Shown piece after piece: positions 25,501-34,500 of a stretch of DNA of 64,000 nt. Position numbers and translations under genes: made by a program. Each line of letters starts with the position of its first letter. The stretch's first letter is position 1. The stretch comes from Serripes groenlandicus (taxonomy: Eukaryota > Mollusca > Bivalvia > Cardiida > Cardiidae). The stretch is taken from the NCBI GenBank assembly GCA_031761405.1, contig JASEVX010000013.1, positions 33,856,458 to 33,920,457 on the forward strand, given 5' to 3'. Under the pieces are notes generated by a model. It saw nothing but the letters and a program-made list of their open reading frames with translations, was not told where the DNA came from and did not search any database.

Positions 25501-28500
25501 TGTAGAAAAAAAATGCGGAAAACGAATATTCTAAGTCCAAAAAGGGGCATAACTCATTAAAAAATTGACGAAATCCCAGGAAACGCGAACTTGATCTGTG
25601 ACACATGATTACAAAGGCATATACAAAATTTCAGCTCAATACCTCAAAGCATGTAGAAAAAAAGTGCGGAAAACTGATTTGCCGGACTGACTGACTGACG
25701 GACGGACTGACGGACGGAGTGCAAACCTAATAGTCCCCTTCGGCACGCCGGTAGGGGACTAATAATGATCTCCCTTGCTGACTATTTTGATAGGCAAATT
25801 ACAGTGCATTCGCGAATAACTTAAACATGTGAAAATTCAATTGTATCGCAGCTAGCTTCACTCGAACCATTTCTCGGAATGGATCCGCCTTTTGAAACAA
25901 TAGGGCCAAGATGGCCCTAAATCGATCACCTGAATATTTATAAAGTGTTTACCTAAACGAGTCTATGTAAAACAAATGATCCCCAGGGTGGGCCCATTTT
26001 TGACACAAGGGCTATAATTTGTCCAATCTTGGTAGACTAGATGAAGTTAGATTTCAAATATCAACTTTAAGACAAGATTTTTTAAAGTTTTTCCCTATAC
26101 AAGTATAATATTATGTAAACAAGTGACCCGGGATAGGGTCATTTTTACCCCAGTGCTATAATTTGAACAATCTTGGTAGAGGTTAACTAGATGAAGCTAC
26201 ATACCAAATATCAAAAGCCAGGACATTCTACCTTCAGACAAGAAGATTTTTAAAGTTTCTCCTTATACAAGTCTTTGTAAAACAAGTGACCCCCAGGGTG
26301 GGGTCATTTTTGACCCAAGGGCTTTAATTTGAACAATCTTGATAGAGTTCCACTAGATGTAGCAACATACCAAATATCAAAGGCCTTGGCCTTCTACTTT
26401 TAAACAAGAAGATTTTTAAAGTTTTTACCCTATACGAGTCTATGTAAAACAAGTGACCCCATTTTTGACGCCAGAGCTATAATTTGAACAATCTTGGTAG
26501 AGGTCAACTAGATGAAGCTAGGGCTATAATTTGAACAATACCAAATATCAAAGGCATGGGCCTTCTACTTTTTCTACGAGCCCCGGTAGCTCAGTCGGTA
26601 GCGGAGCAGGCTGTCAATCCAGGGGTTGTGAGTTCGAATCCCGGCTCGGCCAACTTTCTTTCCGACGATTGACAAAAGTCAATGCGACATGCGTCATTCG
26701 TCTTTCACCACTGGGCTAAGTCTATGTGGAAAAGCAGCCAGTTGCTTGGGAACATTGTTGCGTTGAGTACTGGTGTGAGAAAACCAGGAAATGCATGAGT
26801 AGGTGAACTGGCCGCCGTGATATAACTGAGAAATTGTTAAAAACGGCGTTAAACCCCAATCAATCAAACAAGCAAGGGCCTTCTACTTTCAGACAAGAAT
26901 TTTTTGGCATATAAAAGTTCTGCATGGAATAGAGTTCTTTGAACAAGTTTGAAAGAGATCAACCCAAGGAACATTCCTGTAAAATTATTTTGGTTAATTT
27001 GTTAAGGAGGAGAAGTCGTTTTTAGGAAAATGTGAACCGACGGACGTTGCGCTAAAAAGGGTTGAAAACATTCTGGTAAAAAGAGAAATTGCACATCATG
27101 AGCAATTTCTCCTTTTGTCACTATGCCTTTAAAAGTTGTCTCCTGCAGACTCCTCAAAAAGTGCCTGTATGTGGGAAACAGGTAAAAAATCAATTAAGTC
27201 GGAGCTAGCTTGACTTGAACCATTTCCTTGAATGGATCCGAATTTTGAAAACAGTGAAGCCGTAGTTCTCAGTTCTCATTGCTCATATATATGATTTTAT
27301 CACTGACTTGCTTTTCATATTATAAGCACTTAAGTATAAATGAATTACGAAATTTACAGTATATAATTGTAGTTAGTTTTAACCCTTTCCCTCATACGAC
27401 AATTCTGCAGCAGCCGACTTTGAACATATTTTGTCAAAAAATAGAAAATCTCCATAATTGAATGGATAACCTATGACTAAAAGTGGTAAACATTGTGTCA
27501 AAAGGAGAAATTGCACGTTTTGTGCAATTTCTTCTTTTGTCACTATGTTTTCAAATAGCCGTCTGCTACAGAGGCATCAGAAAGCGTCTATATGAGAGAA
27601 AGGGTTAACCCACATGTAGACGCTTTCTGATGAGCAATTTCTACATTTGCCAAAATGTTTTAAACTAGCGAATACACTGTACACAATTTTGAGACATGTT
27701 GAATTATTTTATGTCTTATCCAATAACTATCTAATGTTCATGTATAATTTGGTTTAATATAAGATTTAATGAAATATATTTATCATGCGAATAGACGTAG
27801 GACCCTAAAGTGAACCCTTCACAATCTAATTTGAATGTATATTAAAACAAGATGTGTTTGTGAAACACTGATGCCCCCGAATGGCAACATCTAGGTCAAA
27901 GGTCAAGGTCGCAAGGTCAAAAATGTTGGTACTGACAGAAAGGTCATGTCACAAGGAATACACATGTGAAATATGGTAGCCTTACCTGTTATGGTTCAAA
28001 AGAAGTGGTCAAGGTTAAAGTTTTTTTCGAGAATGGCAACATCTATGTCAAAGGTCAAGGTCGCAAGGTCAAACATTTTGGTACTGACAGAAAGGTCATG
28101 TCACAAGGAATACACATGTGAAATATGGTAGCCTTACCTGTTATGGTTCAAAAGAAGTGGTCAAGGTTAATTTTTTTTTCGAGAATGGCAACATCTATGT
28201 CAAAGGTCAAGGTCGCAAGGTCAAACATTTTGGTACTGACAGAAAGGTCATGTCACAAGGAATACACATGTGAAATATGGTAGCCTTACTTGTTATGGTT
28301 CAAAAGTAGTGGTCAAGGTTAAGTTTTTTTCGAGAATGGCAACATCTAGGTCAAAGGTCAAGGTCGCAAGGTCAAAAATTTTGGTACTGACAGAAAGGTC
28401 ATGGCACAAGGAATACACATGTGAAATATGGTAGCCGTACCTGTTATGGTTCAAAAGTAGTGGTCAAGGTTAAAGTTTTTTTCGAGAATGGCAACATCTA

Positions 28501-31500
28501 GGTCAAAGGTCAAGGTCGCAAGGTCAAACAATTTGGTACTGACAGAAAGGTCATGTCACAAGGAATACACATGTGAAATATGGTAGCCGTACCTGTTATG
28601 GTTCAAAAGTAGTGGTCAAGGTTCAAGTTTTTTTTCGAGAATGGCAACATCTAGGTCAAAGGTCAAGGTCGCAAGGTCAAACATTTTGGTACTGACAGAA
28701 AGGGCATCTCACAAGAAATACACATGTGAAATATGGTAGCCGTACCTGTTATGGTTCAAAAGTAGTGGTCAAGGTTAAAGTTGTTTTTTTCGAGAATGGC
28801 AACATCTAGGTCAAAGGTGAAGGTCGCAAGGTCAAAAATTTTGGTACTGACAGAAAGGTCATATCACAAGGAATACACATGTGAAATATGGTAGCCGTAC
28901 CTGTTATGGTTCAAAAGTAGTGGTCAAGGTTAAAGTTTTTTTCGTGCAGACAGGCCAAAAACTAGATGCCCACCGAATTGGTGATTCCGGGGGCATAAAA
29001 ATAAATTGTTCTTCGTTGACTCTGTATACTGTATAATTGCTTAAAGATGTTGTAATTACTTCAAGCAAATTAAAATTCAGTTCTGCTCTGTATGTGAATG
29101 ACGAGATACATGTCAAACCTGTGCTAAAGACTACCTTTCAATAGCAACCACACTTTTTATTTCCCAATAACCCATTTTCTGCATAAATAACCCTGCAATT
29201 AAGACCTTGTGAACAAAGACCATTATTGTTGTGTTCTAATGGGTGGTCTTTAAACACAGTATTCAGTGTACTATCTGAAAATCATGTATAATTTATGTAA
29301 ATTCATGTATGTAAATGACAAAATACATGTATTTGTACAGGCCAAATATAACATCTGTATATCTACCTGATTTTGTCGCATTCTTTATTAACATAAACAC
29401 ATTGGTTCCCTGTATGACATAATCTATAGGCCGTTTCCCTTCCCTGTCTCTCAGATTGGGATCACAGCCATGTTTCAACAAAGTCTCGATGATCCTCTCT
29501 CCGACGGGCTGATAGACTTGGCCTGACAGTACGGCCTGGTGAAGTGCTGTTTGTCCTTTGACGTTTGTGATATTTATTGCATTCGGACTATCTTTATAAC
29601 AATGAAGTATTGCTTGTAGAAGTCGAAGGGAATCTGTTTTTTATAAAGACATAAATGTAACCATTTCCAAGAAAGTCTAGGAACATTGATCAAGCTACAT
29701 ATTTTAGACCATTTCCCTTATAAAGACACATTTTGATGCCTCTGCGGAAGTGTACTTTTGCAGACATTGGGACAAAAGATGAAATTGCTCATAATATTCT
29801 CCTTTAGCCACAATATTTTCAATTCTATTCTATTATTTAAAATAATAGTATAGAATTGAAAATATTGTGGCTAACTTTACTTCCAATTACAGAGATTTTT
29901 TTGGGCTATTGCCAAGACATTTCGGATTTGTTTGTAAGAAGGAAAGGGTTAAGGTAACATATAAAGGTAGCTCCTAAAAACATCGACAAGCAAAAAAAAC
30001 CATGGAGAAATCAAGACATTTCCCTATTACAGATGATATTTGATGCCTTTGAAGCAGAAGACTTTTCAAACGAGAGGGCCATGATGGCCCTTGATCGCTC
30101 ACTTGATTTTTTTCTTTTCACTTAAGCCATATAAACCCAGCCCCTTGGCGGCCATAGTTTTCTGATAGAGGGTCACCCTAGGAACATTTCTACAAAATTA
30201 TTTGAAAAATCGGCCCAACACTTTCGGAGGAGAAGATTTTTAAAGCTTTCACAATTTTTCTTTTGGTTGCCATGGATACCAGAATTCTAGATGGATAAAA
30301 AAAAATTGAAGAAATTTAGTAGAGGACATTGAGAGGATGCTTCCTATGAAGTTTCAACCAAATTGGCCAAGTGGTTAGGGAGGAGAAGTTGTTTAAAGGA
30401 AAAAGTTAACGCATGCACGCACGACGGACAATTCGCCATGACATAAGCTCGACTGGCTTTCAGCCAGTGGAGCAAAAAAATTGTTGAAAGGGGCATAATA
30501 CACAAAACAATGAATTGATCAACCTTTAAAGCAGATATCTTTTGAATAAAGCGTAACTGCAGGACAGTGTAGCTGGCTAGTTAATGGCTTGATTGTAGAC
30601 CCAACCACATCCTTTTCCCACATACAACGAAGCAGACAACTTTGAAAATATCTAGGCAGAAATCTCTATAAGTGAGGGTTTAATTATTGAAAAGAGTTGA
30701 AATCATTGTACCAAAATGAGAAATTGCTCTTTAAGAGTGTTTTCTCCTTTTGCTCCAATGTTTTCAAATTGTCTGTTTGTGGTAAAGGTTTAACCCTTTT
30801 CCTCATATAAACGCTTTCTGATGCCTCTGCAGCAGACGGCAGATTTTTTTTCGGGTATGTTTTCAAAGTTGTCTGCTGCATATTTGTTGCATGTGTGAAA
30901 GGGTTCAACACAAATTTAAACTAAACTGATTTAAAGAGACACCAAACAATTTTTTTTTAAATATGGTGATCACCGTTGATTTCTCAAATTTCCTATGCAC
31001 TTAAGACTTTGAAAAGGAAGTCAGAGTACTAGAAAAGATGGAGTACACATTTCTTCTTTGATGATTTTTCTCTTAAAAACTATGCTTTGGGTACTCAAAA
31101 GATTCGGCTCAGTGAGACTTTTCTTGTGCGTACCCACAATATAGGTTTTGGAGATTAAATAAGAAATTTAGAGCCAGAAAAAACGCCTCTTAACCCTTTC
31201 CCTCATATAGACGCTTTCTGGCGCCTCTGCAGCAGACGGCTTTTTGAAAACATAGTGACAAAAGAAGAAATTGCACAAAACGTGCAATTTCTCCTTTTGC
31301 CACAATGTTTTCCACTTTTTGTCATAGGTTATCCATTCAATTATGGAGATTTTCTATTTTTTGATAAAAAATGTTCAAAGTCGTCTGCTGCAGAATTGCC
31401 GTATGAGGGAAAGGGCTATATATCTAGAGTTCTGAGGAAGAGTCTAATATATATAGAAAATGGGAAAATACCAGTTTTCACAGCTAGGTCTGTACCAACA

Positions 31501-34500
31501 TGTAAGGCAGGCATTCCAAATTTATCTTCAATTTTTTCTAAGGGAGCTCCAAGTTCCAAGAATTTTTCTACCAATGAAATCCCCCATGGTATCAGGCTGA
31601 TACATGAAGCGTCTAGTAATCCACTGATATCAAAGCCAGAAAAGTCTAAATTCTTACAAAACCCTCTCAACAAGCAATCTGGACCACTGAAAATAAAATT
31701 ACCATGATCAAAAACAAAAGGCCCAACAGGACCATTATTGCTCCACTGCACTGGGCAAAAACTTAAATCACTAAGGCTATATAAGGCAAAATATCATTTC
31801 CCCCTGGAGGCCATGTTTCATGACCAATCACCTTGGATTGAAAGATTCTGAAAGAGGTTCACCCAAGGAACATTTCTACCAAATTATTTGAAAATGAGTA
31901 TCATATTATAGGAGAAGTTTTCACTATAGCTATATAATGCAAAACAGTGCATTTAACATTTAACCCTTTCCCTCTTATACACGTTTATTGACGCCTTTGC
32001 AGCAGACAGCTTTTTGAAAACATAGTGACAAAAGAAGAAATTGCTCAAAACGAGCAATTTCTCCTTTTGCCACAATTTGTTTCCACTTTTAGTCATAGGT
32101 TATCCATTCAATTATAGAGATTTTTTACTTTTAACAAAAGTCGTCTGCTGCAGAATTGTCGTATGAGGCAAAGGGTTAAGAGAAGACATTGAGAGGATAT
32201 CCAGTGGTTACAGAGGAAGCATGCATGACAGAAAAAAAATCAAACTGGGGTTCAAACCCTGTTGTTCTGCTCTTGAAACAGTGGCTGTACTGATACCCGA
32301 CACAGCCAATGGTAGTATCATTTTGATATGAATCAGCAAGCATGGCAATTTCCTTTTCCCATTGTGTTCAAGTTTTGGAAATAAAAGGCTGTTATTCGAC
32401 AAGCGTTCAGAAGTTATTACGAGATATGCGAGTCGCAGTAATATCCGCAGTAGATTCCTAGACATGTTATTTGTTGTTCTTATTTTCCCAATTATTTATT
32501 TTATGCATAAATGACCCTGTAAATAAAGACCACACAAACCATATCGTTCTCTTCCCATTGGTAGTCTTTAACCCTTTCCCTCATACGACAATTCTGCAGC
32601 AGACGACTTTGAACGTATTTTGTCAAAACATAGAAAATGAATGGATAACAAAAAGTGGAAAACATTGTGGCAAAAGGAGAAATTGCACGTTCTGTTGTCT
32701 TTAAACACAGGTTTGACTGTACTAGCAAAAGAAAATTAACACTGAGGTGTCTCTTCTTTTGAATTCCAATCATTGACTTTAAAGAATTCTTTTTTTATTT
32801 AAGAATTTAAGACACCCCTTAACCCTTTCCCACATACAGCAAATCTGCAGCAGACAACGTTTCAAAAAACAACAAGTCAAAAATTGGAAAAATCTGTCTG
32901 ATGCCGATTTATTGCATGCAGAGGCATCAAAAAGCGCCTGTATGAGGGAAAAAGGTTAACCTTTTCCCACATACAGATGCTTTATTACACCTCTGCAGTA
33001 GATGACTTTTTCACACATTATGACAAAAGGAGAATTTGTGGATAATGAGCAATTTCTCCTATAGCCACAATGTCTTCAACCCTTTTCAATAATTAAACTT
33101 CCATTTAAAAAGGTTTACCATATATATTTAACAAGATGTTTTCAAAGTCATCTGCTGCAAATGTGTTGTATGTGGAAAAGGGTTTAAAGCTTTTGAAGGT
33201 CTAACCTGTTTCCCAGCACAAGCATCCTTAAACTATCCCAACACTTATTTCCGACCAAAGTCTTCAGGGTTTTGGTCCATATTTGAATATGGGAGATTAC
33301 TGGTACGACAAGATCATCCAGTACTGGATCTCCTGAAAATTAGAAGAAATGCAGAGCTCATGTTCAAATTCTAAATAAAGACAGCCTTGATGGTGTTCTG
33401 GTAGAGCATCCGCCTTCGGTGCAGGTCATGGGTTCGATCCCCGGACAGAAAAAGTATTGATCAAATTGTCGCACTGTAACAATTTTTTTGGTACCCATAA
33501 CATAAGGTTGAAATGAGTAATAAGAGTTATTATACCTCACTTTTGTCTACAATGGTAAAATCCCATTACCCGAAAAAGAGATATCTTGACTATCAGAAAC
33601 ATTTTCAACCTTTTTGACATGTGACCAAGCGAAAATTGACTGTCAGTTCATGCGACCGCAGTGATATTTTGAATGTCATATAAGGGCAAATAACTGCTTC
33701 AATATTTTAGCTTAATCATGACGTGATTGCCTCCCTTATACACATACAGCAGTGACGTCACTTAATTGTGTTCGGAATAAATATCATATGGCAGCATGTG
33801 TGACATTGATAATGTCAACCCTCGAAACAGAATGTCACCCTCGGCTTACGCCTCGGGTGACGTTCTGCTCTCGGGTTGACGATATCAATGTCACACATGC
33901 TGCCATATGATATTTATATATTATTAAAAGTGCATTTATGTCATGTTACACCAAATAAATTCCTTCTTCGTTTCAATGTAAATCAACCAGTTTCAACCCT
34001 CAATTGTCACACTTTCTAAGCGTGCGACAGGGAGAACAACCCTACATCATTGAAAAGAGTTACCTCAAAGCTTTAAAATAATCCATTATGTACATGTTCA
34101 TATATTATGCAAGAAAGAAATCACTCCAATGAAAACCTATGATGATCTAGAGCTAATCTGTAAAGATTTGGTGAATTACTTACGTGAATTTGGCATGTTT
34201 TGAACTAAGGTACATAACTCTGTTAGAAATGAGATCACGTCTTGTGATGTGCCAGCCACTCCTATGGCAATTTTCAGCCCCCTACACACAAAAGGAAGGG
34301 TAAATTGGGGGTCGTCACGAATCCTTTTAGCTGCCTGGTATCCGCGCCAATAACCCTGACGTAAAACAACAACAATAGTCAACAGGAATTCTTAAACCCT
34401 TCCCACATGCGCAGACACATTCTGACAAATCTGAAGAAGAAAACTTTTGAAAACACTTTGGCAAAAGGAGAAATTGCATTATGGTATTCATAAATGTTAT

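Noticed and set aside
26580..26655. Functional tRNA gene
   Set aside because: The A and B box sequence is good, but it is the head of a 304-bp SINE with target duplications, and the cloverleaf is imperfect.
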